This document shows positions 12,147 to 24,039 of a DNA stretch of 64,000 nucleotides, in pieces (the stretch's first letter is position 1; every line of letters starts with the position of its first letter). A program made the position numbers and the translations under genes. The stretch is from assembly GCA_007922225.1 (NCBI GenBank), contig ML679971.1, positions 951,347 through 1,015,346 of the forward strand, read 5' to 3'. A model generated the notes under the pieces. That model worked only from the letters and a program-made list of their open reading frames with translations. It was not told where the DNA came from and did not search any database. The DNA is from Emydura subglobosa (taxonomy: Eukaryota > Chordata > Testudines > Chelidae).

Positions 12147-12698
12147 TGTGCGTGACAGACACTGCAATCCCATGAAGTATCTTTGGGGACCCTATTTTAT
12201 GAAATGTATGTAGCACTGTGGGCCAGGGATTATGATGAAATTCCAGGGGGGAAGGTTATCACAGCTCATCATGGAACCAGAAAGTGTGTGTGTGTGGGGG
12301 GGGGGGGGTGTGGAAGTGATTAAGATGAATTGCTTTGGTTGTAAACATTTCTAGAGAGGTCCCATCCCCCAGGGAGGTTTGCATATACACTGGTTCAAAG
12401 TAAATTTTCCAGTGGTAGAGCCAAGAGACAAACAAAGGGCTTTTGATAATTAAAGGCTGGGTTTAAACCGACCCAGGCCAATCCTTCTGGTCCAGCAAAC
12501 AGACAAGATCTTCTTTCCAAGAGGCCCAACCCTTGTAGAAGGGTTGGAAAGACTTTAGCATAAGACTGAGGGGGGACCTCAGATACGTTTTGTGTGGGTT
12601 TCAGTTTGTTTATGTTTTCTCTGTAATGCTTTTACTTTAAGAATAAATACGCTTGCTTAAAAAGTGCTGGGTGGTAAGTGGTAGCAGGGGGCACTACA
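12147..12698 (+). mobile_element. Solo LTR of an endogenous retrovirus-like element
   Basis: The block starts 'tgtgcgtgac' and ends 'ggcactaca', giving TG...CA termini. It carries a polyadenylation signal 'aataaa' at 12642-12647 after 'ctctgtaatgctttta', in the layout of an LTR R/U5 region, with a possible TATA-like 'ataattaaagg' near 12446. No coding region is attached on either side and I see no clear target duplication, so the ends are tentative. A (TG)n/(G)n tract at about 12286-12311 lies inside it. Confidence 0.6.
12286..12311 (+). repeat. (TG)n followed by G-run
   Basis: About six TG units run directly into a G homopolymer of about 12, within the LTR. This is a simple repeat, probably variable in length. 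Confidence 0.85.
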
Positions 12699-12764
12699 CT
12701 CTTCTTCTTCATATGGCACTGGTTTGATTTGCAACGATCAGTTTATAGGTCAATGTCCGGCTTT

Positions 12765-13090
12765 GAAATCCAGTTCACTGCATGAGGGGTGAATCACTGA
12801 ATGTCAATGAGGCTACCCTTAAACAACTGCTTAGGGCAGGAGAAGTATATGCGTTCCATGGTTTGAGGCACTGGTCCACAATCACAGTCCGGGCAGCTTC
12901 TCATTTTCTATTGGAAGAGTTTCTGGGCACATCTTCCATGTGATGTTCTTATGCGGTTAAGTGTGCACCATTCTTTCCATCACAGGTCAAAACCCCGCAG
13001 TTCTTCAGTAGGGTCAGTAATAAGGTGCTTATTTGGGACTGATGAGATATCCCAGGTTGCATGCCATTGATTATCACCATTGAAATCCAT
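12765..13090 (-). pseudogene. C-terminal relic of a non-CR1 LINE ORF2
   Basis: On the minus strand one frame reads, in part, 'TEELRGFDL', a stop, then 'WKEWCTLNRIRTSHGRCA', another stop, then 'SCPDCDCGPVPQTMERI' and 'SCPKQLF'. The pattern of a cysteine cluster (C-x2-C-x-C-G), a QT pair and a further Cys-Pro is the zinc-binding tail found downstream of the reverse transcriptase domain in several LINE clades. It differs from the CR1 copies in this window, which end in a 'NRLDKHLSG'-type tail. Four stops remain in 100 codons, so it is dead. I cannot name the clade with confidence (RTE- or Jockey-like are candidates). The catalytic part of the transcriptase is not visible upstream on this strand. 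Confidence 0.6.
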
Positions 13091-13699
13091 CAAAGTACCC
13101 TGAGATTCTAGAGGGGGTTGCTAGATTTTAATCTTGGTCTAGGAGGATTCTTCAGGTCATGGTGCAGGGGGATTCTGGTGTTTTGGTTTACATTGGAGAG
13201 GAAATTGGAGGTTTGGGAGTCCCTCCGTATATTTGGAGGGTGAATATGAGACAGAACAGGTAGCCAGTCTGTTGGAGTTGATATTAATGTTCATGAGATT
13301 ATCCGCATTGCCCCATTTAGTTCTGGATCCAGGAGCTAAGTGTGAGAGCTCTGGGCCCATACCAGTGCACAGTATTCCCCTGCAGAGTAGACTAGGGCTA
13401 ATGCCACTGTGCACAGTGTCCTGGGACCAGAACCCCAACTAATCAGCTGAACTTCACTATTCATAACGTCAGACAGAAAGCAATGGCCAGGCACTGGTCT
13501 TTAGGCAGGTTGGCCTGCTGGGGATATAACAGGGTAAGGCCATGCAGCCTTGAAACCTCCTGCTCAGAAGGGAACTGGACAAGGGACCCTGCCTGACTTG
13601 TCTGGGAACCTGCCTAAGATATGACTGGGAACTCTTGGAGTGGATCATGGAGAGGGGGATGTAGCTCCAGTTATTAGGTAACTCAGGCTGAAGTTATTG
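13091..13699. other. Unclassified; possibly more of the same LINE
   Basis: Overlapping short frames on both strands at 13.15-13.44 kb show no motif I can name. The position is right for the upstream portion of the minus-strand LINE, but the similarity is not visible. Confidence 0.3.
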
Positions 13700-13806
13700 G
13701 GCTTGATGTAGAGTTTACAGCGAGGTTCTACCCTCTGGCCTGCTTTCTGCAGAAGGTCAGACTAGATGATCATAAATGTTCCCTTCTGGCTAGAAAATCT
13801 GAGTCT
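13700..13806 (+). mobile_element. CR1 LINE, 3' terminus
   Basis: 'aaggtcagactagatgatca' followed by 'cccttctggctagaaa' and 'tctgagtct' is the characteristic CR1 3' end in sense orientation. 5'-truncated, as most CR1 copies are. Confidence 0.8.
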
Positions 13807-14176
13807 TTTCTGCACTGGTGCAGCTGTGCCAGCCTCTGTCTTGGCCAACAATCAGGGGCTCCCAGAGTTAAAAGCATGAATCGCTACAACTTGGTTTCAA
13901 GCACACATTTCTATCCGTGGTGACAGACTCTCCTTCTGTGTGCAGCAAGCACAGAAAGGAACACATAACACACACTGACCCATGGTTTTCATACCTGCTC
14001 CACTGTCACTGCACCAGTGCATGAGCAACTTGCAGCACCTTAGCTTAGCTTGGATTCACACTGGCGTAAGCAGCACTAGTTTACATCAGTGTTTACACCA
14101 CAGCATTCTGCAGGGACTTGCACTAGTGATAGAAACACCCGGTATAGACAAGGCTTTCCACATCACTCCATGAGCT
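13807..14176. other. Possible end of a DNA-transposon remnant
   Basis: 'acacccggtatagacaaggc' at about 14136-14155 looks like the inner end of an hAT-type inverted repeat ('tagacaaggc' type), but the opposite end is not clear. Otherwise featureless. Confidence 0.25.
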
Positions 14177-14762
14177 AGTAGAATCTCACCCGCCCCAGGA
14201 AGTTCCACAGACAATCACTAAAATGACTTGGCCCACTGGCTAAGCCCCAAATCTCTCACCTTCAAAAGTCACCATTGTCTGGTGGGCCTAGATAATCTCA
14301 TCCCCACAGAAAGAGTTAGGAGTAGGGAGAGAAAAGACATCAGAGGGAACACAGGAGTACTTATAAAAGAGATCAGTAATCATTCAGCTACACTCAAAGT
14401 CTTTAATCTCATTTCCTCACAAATTTTCTTAACTCTCAGGCAAGTCCTAAATATCCATAGGAGGCAAACCCCAGATTTGGTGCTCATCTCTCTTCAAACC
14501 CAATACCTTTTTCCTCAAGGTGATTGTCTCTCCTCTTTCCCTTGTCCAGAAATGCTTTCCCCCTTAACACCTTTTTCAGCATCCAGTCTTCCTAGGCATT
14601 ACCACTCCATGGGCTGAGCTGGGGCAGGTTTATGTAGATTCCCAGATCCCTCTCACTCCCAGGGGCTTCAGACGGGAGTGGTTAATTGGAGCCATCTGCT
14701 TGTTGTTTTGCTTGTTTGTTTGTTTTTGTTTTTACTCCCATGTGACAATTCACACTGTCACA
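14177..14762 (-). mobile_element. Probable LTR, minus strand
   Basis: Read on the minus strand the block begins 'tgtgacagtgtgaattgtca' (complement of 14743-14762), has TATA-like 'ctacataaacctg' some 130 bases in, and continues without coding capacity for about 580 bp. Length, ends and promoter-like spacing suit an LTR. The distal end is guessed, and no target duplication was found. Confidence 0.35.
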
Positions 14763-16549
14763 AGCTCCAATATAATTATGCCAACTCTCCTGATTTTCAT
14801 GGATCTCAATTTTTTTTTTCACAAAAGCCTTGGCATTATGAGTCACATGATTAAATGAGTCTCTCAGCTTTCATTTACTGGAAAAAAGAAAGGGTACTCA
14901 GGCTGTAGCCAGGCTTGAGAAGAGAAGCATGAAAGCATGATCCCTAAAGGTTCAGAGTCCGGGGCGGGGGAAATACTATTTTTTCAAATCTCCTGATTTT
15001 AAACCCAATCATGATTCTTAGGGGACTGACTTGTGATTTTTGAATGCTTGGGATTTGCAACAATGCTAACAGTAAATGCTCTTTACTTTTGGAAGACAAG
15101 AAAACTAGACAAGTAATTGAGGTGGTTATGGAGAATGCGAGCTTTGAGTGTTAAGACTGGGTAATATCTACAGTTGCTTGGGCGGTTTTGTTGTTGTTTT
15201 CTCTTTTTGTAAGATCTTTTTTGTCGGAAAATATCAATTCGTCAAAACTGAAGTTTTTTGGTTCTGACAAAGCTTTTGTTAAGAAGGCTTTGCAGGGTGG
15301 AATTTCATGTCCAAGTGAGACAGAGAATATCCCACTAGTTAAGGCCCAGAATTAAACAGGACAAAGGCTTGAACAGGAGTTTCCTATATTGTAGGAAAGT
15401 ATCCTAACTGGACTATTCACTTTCACCATTCTAGAGCTGCTGTTCCATTTCATATCAATAATTAAACATTCACTGAGCCAGAAAAAGAGACAGGCTCTAG
15501 ACATTACACCTTTTGGTTTCACTCACCTGAAATGTAAGAGAACCAGATTTAAGTCCCTGCTTTAAATCAAAGAGAGTAGGGAGAATATTCCAGGTGAATA
15601 CCCTAAAAATTGGGCACTGCAGAATGGTTCTTTTACAGTCATCTACTTTTTCATCTTTTTTTTCTTTTTTTTTTTTAATTTCTTTCATTCTGACATGGAA
15701 CTAAAACAAAATTTAAAACCTTAATCTTTTTTTTTTTTTTCAAAATAGAAGCTTGTTTTCCAGCCAAAACACACTAACATCTTTCTATGGTTAATAATTA
15801 AAGCCACCGTTGTTCATAAACTGACTTCTTTACACAAAAAACATACCACAATTGCTTCCTGAAAAGAAATGGGGTCTTGTGGTCCCAGCACTAGCCTATG
15901 ATTCCAGAGATTAGTTTTTAAGTCACAGCTCCCTATGTTACCATGATCAAGTTATATCATCTTTCTTAGCATAACAATCCTCAATCCTTTATTATATTGC
16001 TGGGTGAGGATGATAGGAAGTCAATCTTTTATTTCTATAAAGTAATAGCAACTTTATTGTACAATCATTTTTATAAGAACAGAAGATAAAGTGTTTTGTT
16101 TGTTTTAAGACCTAAGATGAGCACACTATTCAATACTTATCCTACAGGAAAGAAACACTAATATTTGATGGCGTTTCCTTGACAAGTTGTCATGTCTCAA
16201 TCTAAATTAAAACCAAATCTGACACACCAAAAACTTCATCTTGATCTGTCTTGTTTAGACAATGCCAGTCCATGATGATTTACATTTTATGACCTGAAAT
16301 CCTTCCCTTGAGGTCATCGAATTAGACTCATCAAGGCAATAAGATTTATATACTGGCATGTGGTCAATGAAAACACTCGTTAATGTGATGCTGCAGACAC
16401 TATTTCTGCCTGAAATTTGGAAATGACTTTGTTTCTTTGGAGGGCTCTCGGCATTCCTTCATACAATACATGCATTTGCCTAAGAATGCAACAATTCCTC
16501 ACCTGTGTAAGTGGTGGATTCCTTCCCTTCTCAGTCTGATGTTGTTGTC
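14763..16549. other. No gene; T-runs and a short A/T foldback
   Basis: T-rich runs at about 15654-15678 and 15727-15740 are simple sequence. An A/T-rich complementary stretch at about 15205-15290 resembles the foldback repeats elsewhere in the window. Nothing else is recognisable. Confidence 0.4.
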
Positions 16550-16752
16550 TGACACAGTGGCTAGGACACTGGGCTAGAGCAAGAAAAGAGAGCTGGCTGC
16601 CACTCCTGGCCCTGTCACTGACTAGCGGTGTGACCCTGGAAAAGTGCCATAAGGGTGTTGTGCCTCAGTTTCCCCATCTGTAAACCAGAGATAATCCTCA
16701 CTTTGTAGAAGTGCTTTGAAGCTGGGCATGGAGAGTGCTAAGCATTATTGAT
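16550..16752 (+). mobile_element. MIR/CORE-type SINE, nearly full length
   Basis: The head begins 'cagtggctaggacactgg'. The core contains 'gtgtgaccctggaaa' and 'gtgcctcagtttccccatct', and the tail contains 'gtagaagtgctttgaagct' and 'gtgctaagcattattgat'. Order and spacing fit a sense-strand amniote CORE-SINE. Confidence 0.8.
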
Positions 16753-18089
16753 CCTTTTAAAGTCAGTGGAGCTGTTCATGTGAGCAAGGATTACTGGAAG
16801 ATTGGGTTACAATAAAATGTTTAACTTAAGTTGGGGGGGAGGGGAGAATAAAACTTCTGAAGCCTCTACTTTTTTTGTCCTGGGTATTATGAGGTGTGTA
16901 ACTAATTACTTCTTAGATCAGGATGTCCTGCTACAAGGCAATAATTACCTTGGGTCCAGGAAACTGTGCTTCCCTTCATGGTGCCTCCTCATTGAGGGGA
17001 GACATTTGCTCTCATGTGAAAGAAATAAGAATGTGATCTGCAAACTAAATGGATTCCCACAATCTGATTCTCTGCATAGACAGCCCGTGTCCCCCCATTC
17101 TATTCATGGTCCTGCTTCCCTTCCCCCCACAGCTCCATCCATGCTACCAAGGCTTCCCCAGCTGGAGGCTGCCACAGGACCCTTTCCAACTGGGATTTCA
17201 CTATCATGGGTGATGAGGGTATGGATAGATGTTAGGATTTCCAAGGGGAAGTCCTCAGGGCTGGTAGGTGGATAGCATGAACCCTGTTGATTCTGCCCAT
17301 CTCATCCTCTACTCCGAGCTTGTCACATGGGGAAGGGTTTTGATGCCCACCTTCCTGTGTGGGGAGATCTGTACGTAGGTATCCAGCATACAAAGTGGAC
17401 CATTGTGTTTTGTGTGTGAAGAGTTTGGGTGCATCAAATCATTTTGATTAAGCAAATTCCGTCTCTCAAGCAGGCGAGAGAAATGTGCTTCTTTGCCTTA
17501 GTCCCCTGTATTACCTCAGCAGGGCCAACAGGTGAGCCACAATCACCATTTAGGCCAAACTGCCCATTTTTCCCTAACACGCACAGACAAATTAAGTAGA
17601 GCAGGTGAGAGAAAGGGCAAAAGAGCAATTCTTAATAATGCTGCCTATTCAGAGAATGCTCTAGAGGTTGAAGGTCAAACCAGAATGCAGAAGAAGGAAT
17701 TCAACAGTGGTTCTGGGCAGCATCTCCAGGAACGTAAGTGCTTGATTAATATTAACTCTTCAGTTTACTATGAGTCAATGCACATTTTGCTGCAGTCTGT
17801 GTCACTGTATATATATATATTTAGGCCTCATCAAGGTCCTTTGAAATTGATTTTTTTTAAAAGCAAACTTGTAGGGAAATATTACACCAAGGGGAAGCTT
17901 TTCTTCAGGTACAAGTTAATCATTAACGTGTCAAAGTTGGTAGTCACTTCGCTTCTGAGTTGACAGTACTGCATATAGGAACTCAGTGGCTAGGAAAGAT
18001 CCCAGGAAATACACTAATAAAGAGATGGTCAAAAATGGCAAAGGCATTGGAGGAAAAAAGTGTTTTCCTCCCTGCATGATTCTTTTTCC
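16753..18089. other. No gene recognised
   Basis: Frames of 157 and 143 codons at 16802-17275 and 17532-17963 lack domains, repetitive coding bias or splice-site partners. A short (TA)n lies at 17808-17820. I see no repeat of known class. Confidence 0.35.
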
Positions 18090-18310
18090 ATAATTTTTTT
18101 AAGTTGAATTTTGAAGTTTATGAATAACTTTTGATGGGACAAATACAACTCACCCAGCATCCCCCATGCACATTTTTTCTTCCACTGGAAAATGTTGGCA
18201 AAAGTGAGAATGTTTTTTCTTTCACAAACCAAAATTTTGACCAAAATATTTCCCGCCCCCCCCCCCTCCCCAAACATCTTGAGTGTGGTCAGAAACTTAT
18301 TTTTGATTAA
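18090..18310. repeat. A/T-rich foldback-like repeat with C-run
   Basis: Alternating 'ttttga' and 'caaaattttg' runs like those at 1.3 and 18.9 kb, plus a C-rich tract at about 18252-18270. It is diverged, and assignment to the same family is tentative. Confidence 0.35.
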
Positions 18311-18784
18311 CAAACAAAACAAAACAAAAATTACCCTAAAGGGAGACTATCAAAATAAGAATCAAATTCCCTACTTTTGTTACACTTTAGATCAGCAGTG
18401 CTTAAATTTTTTCATGGAGTGACTGAATTTCATGAGATTGCCTCATGGACATCCTGTCATCATTCATTTACACAAACTATCCCTGATGCTCTTCCCACTG
18501 ATGATATACCATATCTCTGTAATGTTAATTATAATTTACCTTGTTCTTTGCTCATGTTGTATCTTTTGCCTTGTACTCCTCTTCTCTGATATGCTTCCTC
18601 TTTGACCACCTCATACTCCTCTTCCAGGTACACCGACCAGCTCCAGTGAGGTATTAATGAATCTGTCTGGTTCTCCTTTTTTCCTCTGTTTCTCCAGACC
18701 TGCTGGTGATATTCCTTATTCCCTTGTTTCTTGGGCATTCCTCTCCCATGCGTAGCTCATGGCTGTTTCATTCCTCTGGTTGTG
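18311..18784. other. No recognisable feature
   Basis: Unique-looking, mildly pyrimidine-rich sequence at 18.54-18.73 kb, with no exon support. Confidence 0.35.
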
Positions 18785-19124
18785 GGTCAAAATTCCCCCC
18801 AAAAAAATTTCAATTCAGAAATGTCAGTATGTGCTGTTTGGATATTTTCATTTGAAACAAAACATGTTGACATTCTCAAAATAAAAATGTTTCAGTTTGT
18901 TGAACTCACCCAAAATATTTCATTTGGAGTCAGTCAGATCAACATAAATCTGTATTTTCCCATTGCTTCATGGGAGGAGTATGTTTGGGAGCCTGATGCC
19001 CGTTTCCTCCTCTATGGACAATATTTAATTTCCATTTTCCCTGTGAAAAATTTTGATTTTGCAGAAATTACATTATCCCTTGGAAAGCATTCTGACAGAA
19101 AATTCCCAACCAGCTCTATGTGAC
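18785..19124. repeat. A/T-rich foldback repeat
   Basis: It starts 'gggtcaaaattcccc' and ends 'gaaaattcccaaccagctct', with many paired 'ttttca' and 'tgaaaa' words and a central unique part with 'cccattgcttcatgggagga'. The 130-codon frame across it (18731-19123) is a by-product of the A/T-rich composition. Confidence 0.55.
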
Positions 19125-19174
19125 AGTGCATCTTTATTAAAGACTTGAATTTAGGCCAACATATTCAGAGTGAG

Positions 19175-19275
19175 TAATGTTCCTGGGTGCCCAACTTGAG
19201 ACACCTTCAAAGAGTCTGATTTTCACAGAGCGCTAGGCGTCCAAAAATTGAGGCTATTAAAGTGAGTCACTGTTC
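19175..19275. repeat. Hairpin-repeat fragment
   Basis: 'gtgcccaacttgagacacct', 'tctgattttcacagagcgct' and 'aggcgtcc' resemble an arm of the foldback at 40569-40686 ('ccagattttcggaggtgct'). Only one arm is clear. Confidence 0.3.
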
Positions 19276-21399
19276 ACAGTTGTGGCTTTAATAGTGAAAA
19301 ACACCATCAATTTCCTTGTAATTAGAGCCAATCAAAATTTTCCAATGAACATTTTTCACACACAAAAAAGGAGTATTTTTTCCACCAGTTCTCCCAGTAA
19401 ATCATTCTAAGCCAATGTAGAGACATAGATTAGGATTTGTGTTGCCAACCACATCTTTCTCATGTACAGGACAGGCTACTTTGCGGTTTCATAGGTTTTG
19501 TGTCTTTCCCTCACACATTGCAGCTGCTCCTCATATTCTCCCCTCTTTGCATTTCCACTCATTCCATTGTGCTTCTTTGCATTGTGTTGTGTTTTGTTTC
19601 ATGCATTCCCACCTGAGACTGCTTTGTTTCCCACTGCAAGTGTCAGGTACTCTATGACTTTATCAACCTATGCCAGTGTAACATTCTCAGTAAACTCCTG
19701 CAGCCTTGGCGCTTGCTGCCTCCATCACCAGATAATCCCTAATTTCCTGGACTACTTTCTGTCATGGCTTGGTTCATACAAAGAATGCACAGGACCTGTT
19801 TTCATTCCTTTACTATGTTACATTTTTGTAGGCACAGAGACTCTTAATAGTGACTTGTCTTTTTTGGTCCCTCTTCCTGACTTTTCTGGCAGAGCCTTTA
19901 GTTCCAGAAGCAATCCAGACTGCCATCTATAAGGATTGCCTCCATAAAGTCTTGCGTCATGAACTCTTGGTCATGATGTGCTCTTTTGACACAAATTCTT
20001 CTCTGGAAGCCCCACCATAGCTCAGGTGTCCTGTAGCCAGTTTCTCAATTGGGAGGGAAGTGAGCTTTTCCTAGAGTGGTATTCCCATCCTCAAGCAGAA
20101 GAAGAATTGGTAGCAGGAAGTTTGAAGTAGGATTTCTTGCCAGTCTAACCAGTTGGGGTTTTTTTTAACAGGGAGGTCAGCTGGGACTTGAGAGGCAGGT
20201 ACAGACCCTTTCAAAATGGCAGTCACATTGTTGACACAAAATAAGGGCTCCACACAATATATATCTTATGTTTATTATGAATTGTACATATAACTGGAAT
20301 AGTTTTAACCCAGTCTTACACCTATTGAAGTCAATGGGTCCAAATTGCTTCTTGAGACACTGTTGATTTTGATGGCACCAGTGGCTGGTTGAAGAGGATG
20401 TATTTGCCTGAAAAGAAGCAGGATGCATCTTATGTCCCTTGATATTGAATTAATAAAGCAAGAACAATGTCTGCTGTTCAGCTGATTATATAGTTATATG
20501 GACCTAAAGTACAAATTAACTGGAGCTCAACATATTGTAAGTGCTGATAATCACTAAGAACCTGAACTCAAAAAGTGTGGTTATACATGCAAACATTTGG
20601 AACATGAGACATATCTGAAGTGTTTGCCTAATTGCTGTGAATAAATATAGCAGGGATTTTCCTTTTACATTTGTTTTAAAAAAGAGAGTTAGGGAGTCCA
20701 AATCAATATTTCATCCTTGACAAGCCAATCAGGAAGCAGAGACTTTTGTAAGCTCATTGGCTGAGAGATTAATATTTTTATTTAATTTGTCTAGTTAGCA
20801 AACAGATATATTTGTATGCAATCTAACTAGTTAACATTGCTACAGCCCTCACTACATGGACCTGTGAGGAGACAGTTTCTGGAACAGCCTCATCACATGA
20901 CTGCTTTCAGCCAATAGTAAACCTGGGTTTTCTGGACTGTAAGAAGCAATAGGTTTTGTATGCAGTACTGAAACTCATCATGGATGCTTAGCTGCAAAGC
21001 GACAAATTTAATTTGAACAGTTTTGACAGGCTCAATGTTGCTTTGGTTGAGCTTTAAATAGCTGTCTGACATATCAATGGCTCTTGTGCTTTTTCAGGTT
21101 GAGTCATTCCTTTAAGGTGTTGAGTCATAACTAGTTGATGGAATGTCAAACATAATGATGTTGAACCTGGTAAAAAGATAACACAGATGTCATGCAGGGC
21201 AGCCCAAATCAAAATATTTGCTATTGTTTGCAACAAAAGGAAAAGAGATTCAGACATCCCAGTTCTGATTTAATAACTGCATGCTTTGAAACGTCCCAGT
21301 TGTAGAGGGGAAAAAAGTTGCTTATTATCTTCCATTGGTGAAAGAAACAGATTAAGATATTTCCATTTAAATTAAAACACGGGCCACTGTTTTAGAAAC
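19276..21399. other. No gene recognised
   Basis: A single 'tattgaagtcaatgggtcca' word at 20323-20342 is the centre of the hairpin family found elsewhere. Two CCAAT words face each other at about 20723-20768 ('aagccaatcagg', 'ctcattggctga'), followed by an A/T-rich stretch and a small inverted pair 'ctagttag'/'ctaactag'. No exon is supported. Confidence 0.35.
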
Positions 21400-21760
21400 A
21401 GACATTTGTTTAATATGTTCCCACATGAAATAGCATTGCAGAAGTTCCTCTGAATGAATTTAGAGCCAAAGTATTAATAGCAGATGCACATAGCACAACA
21501 GTCTTATGTTGGGAAGCATGTGATATGAAGTGACTTGCTAGTATTTGCTTTCAAGGAGATGGCAGCTTTACAGAAGAGAGATAATGGAATAGTTGAGACG
21601 TAGAGTGAAATTTATCATAACATGTCTAGCAATGATTAAAAGCCCGTGCTTATTAGATGCATAAAATGTATTACTAAATCATTTTTGGAACATATAATTT
21701 TCCAATTATTTATGCATCACAGTAATTAATGATAGGAGGGAGAGAGTCAATGATTCACTG
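21400..21760. promoter_or_regulatory. Candidate conserved non-coding element
   Basis: Repeat-free, AT-rich sequence dense in homeodomain and POU-like words: 'gcttattagatgcataaaat', 'ttatttatgcatcacag' and 'agtaattaatgatag' within about 100 bp. This style is typical of deeply conserved enhancers in gene deserts, but conservation is inferred and not seen. Confidence 0.3.
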
Positions 21761-21863
21761 TGTAATACATTGGTAGTTACCTGGGGAGGAAAACATTACA
21801 GAGCTACCAATTATTTGCTTTAATGTTTTTGTAATTATGCCCTACACTCAAGTTGAAAATTTC

Positions 21864-21886
21864 TTCTTTTTTTTTTTTTTTTTTTA
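21864..21886. repeat. Poly(T) run
   Basis: A T homopolymer of about 20 after 'ttcttc', reading as an A-run on the other strand. No retrotransposed gene body was seen beside it. Confidence 0.8.
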
Positions 21887-23736
21887 AACTCCATTCCTAC
21901 CAATGAAACGGCTTTCTTGTTAGTCCTTCAATTAAGTGCCATTTTGATCTGCCATCCAAGAAATATAGAATTCCATGAAAACCTTGTTTGCCATTACATT
22001 TGGCTGGCAACACATAGCAATTGTGAAATCTTGCCCTGAAAGGTTTATGTTGGAAAGCTAATTTAAACTTCTTAATGCACCGGGCTGGGACTCAGGTGTT
22101 CTGCGTTTGATGTCTGCTTTGGGTCCTGATGCAGGACCTCAGTTAAAGTTCTTTGTTAAAGATTGTGTGGCCAATGTTATTGGGTGACATCACTGCACCA
22201 TTGTGTGTGGAAGTGGGAGGAGGCAGTGCTGCCTCTACCGCAGTATCTCTTTCATCCTAAACCTCCCACAGTCCCCTCTGGAAAGGTGGGGTAAAGTTAT
22301 TTAGCATAGTTCTTAGCTTTTGTAGGACCATAAACCTTACTGCTCTTCACTGCGTATGTCTTCCTCGGTGTAGCTCCTTACACCTTCTCTTAACATCTCC
22401 CCTTCATGAAGACCATCCCTGCTGTAGCAGTAGGGGAAGGAGTCCTAGTAGCTAGATCTAGAATCACTCCTGTGGGATTAAGTGTGTGAGGTTTCGTAGG
22501 GTCATAATTTGCAAGGAACAATCTGCAATTTAGTGACCTGACATGAACCCTCCTCCTATTCCCAGCATCTCCTCCATCCCATCAAAGCCTCCATTTTGCT
22601 GTCAGCAGTCAACAAATGAGCAGCTCTCTTCAAAACCAGCTCAGCTGTGCTGTCTGGGCATTATGTTCCAACATTGCAACCAGCCCCCTTAGGAGAAGAA
22701 AATGCATTCCCTTAGAGACATGCCCAGCAGCCCTTGCCAGCTCAAACCTGGTACTATTCAGAGGATCTTTTCCCCCAAATAAATGAGCTTGGAGGGTTAC
22801 ACTTTCCCAGGAAGATTTAAAAAAAAAAAAAAACTGTAGCACATTTTGGCAGGTTATGTGGACAGTATATGAATCAATAAAGCTTCTAGCTATAGAAAGC
22901 CTTTGGGTGCAAAAGCTTATGTTGAGATGTTTGTTTTTTATTTATTCCAAACACAGCTAAATCTGAATAGGTTTTTATTCCTGCCAAGAAATCAGTACAT
23001 ACCCCCACACAAACCAGATCCCTGCTGTGCTACAAGTATACCATAGATAAAGCATTTATTTATTGCATGTAGTCGTAAAGCAGAACTGCTGATGTTAATG
23101 ATGGAAGATTATGAGTGATGCTTCCCCCTGTCTGGATCTAGATATACCTGGCTATAAAGTGTATAGTAGTGCCAGGCTGGGTGCATATGTATCTTCTGTG
23201 CCTAGATTGCAGGTTAAATGCAGTACAGTACAGAGTGGCAGAGCTACCACTGGTCTTAACTGGTCCCGAGATAATTGTGTCTTAAAGTCTTTTTTATCTG
23301 GTGCTGCTTGTGCGTATTAGTACCAAGTCCAGGCCTTAGTGTCCTAGGATCACCATAATAAGCAGAGCTTTCAGTTTTGGTTTCTGTTTTCTCATAGAAT
23401 CTCCTGAAAGCAATGTTTGCTTTAACACTCACGAGTCTATGCCCATGCTCTTACTTCTGATTTTAGATATGAAGACTAAAAAGAGCTGAAAACTCACTCC
23501 AGAAGCCAACATGTCTCAATGGAAGGGGGTTACAGTTAAGTTATGCTACTGCCCCTCCTTCTATCCCAGCTGAAATCCTCATACAGAGATGCTGAACACA
23601 TCATCTCCCACTGAAAAAAAGTCAGACCCTGCATGAAAGGGGATTAAATGGTTCTCACTTGTGTGGAGGAGGAGGACAAGGGGAGGGGAAAGGCAATGAC
23701 CCTTGCTTTGCAAGGAAGGTTCATGGCCAGGGGACT
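21887..23736. other. No gene recognised
   Basis: No repeat that I can name and no exon. An A-run lies at about 22819-22833. Confidence 0.4.
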
Positions 23737-24039
23737 CTATGAGCATGTCTGCACTGCAGCTGGGAGGTGAGATTTCCAATATGGGCAGACACACTTTTGC
23801 TAGGTCCACTCAAGCTAGAGAGCTACAAATAGCAATATGGATAGTGCAGCCCTGATGGTGACACACGCTGACCACCCAAGCGCAAGCCCCCTGACCTCTT
23901 GGATCCAAGCTTGTGGGGCTTATCCTGAGCTGACACTAGTGCCACGCTGCTAATTTTAGTGCACTAGCTCAAACTGAGCTAACACGAGGCTGTCTATGGG
24001 AATCACACCTCTGAGTGGCAGTGTAGACATAGCCTATGA
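23737..24039. mobile_element. MITE (hAT-like) with target duplication
   Basis: Inverted ends: 'gcatgtctgcactgc' at 23743-23757 against 'gcagtgtagacatagc' at 24018-24033, whose complement is 'gctatgtctacactgc'. The 6-bp direct repeat 'ctatga' abuts both ends (23737-23742 and 24034-24039), as expected for a cut-and-paste insertion. The 291-bp interior has no coding capacity. Termini with 'tgtctacactg' recall hAT-type MITEs of reptiles. The duplication is 6 bp, shorter than the usual 8, so the class is provisional. Confidence 0.8.

Noticed and set aside
16802..17963. 157- and 143-codon plus-strand frames as possible host exons
   Set aside because: No recognisable domain, no conserved start context and no flanking splice-site pattern that I trust.
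21864..22842. Poly(T) at 21.87 kb as the tail of a processed pseudogene on the minus strand
   Set aside because: No exon-like or protein-like sequence adjoins it on either side.
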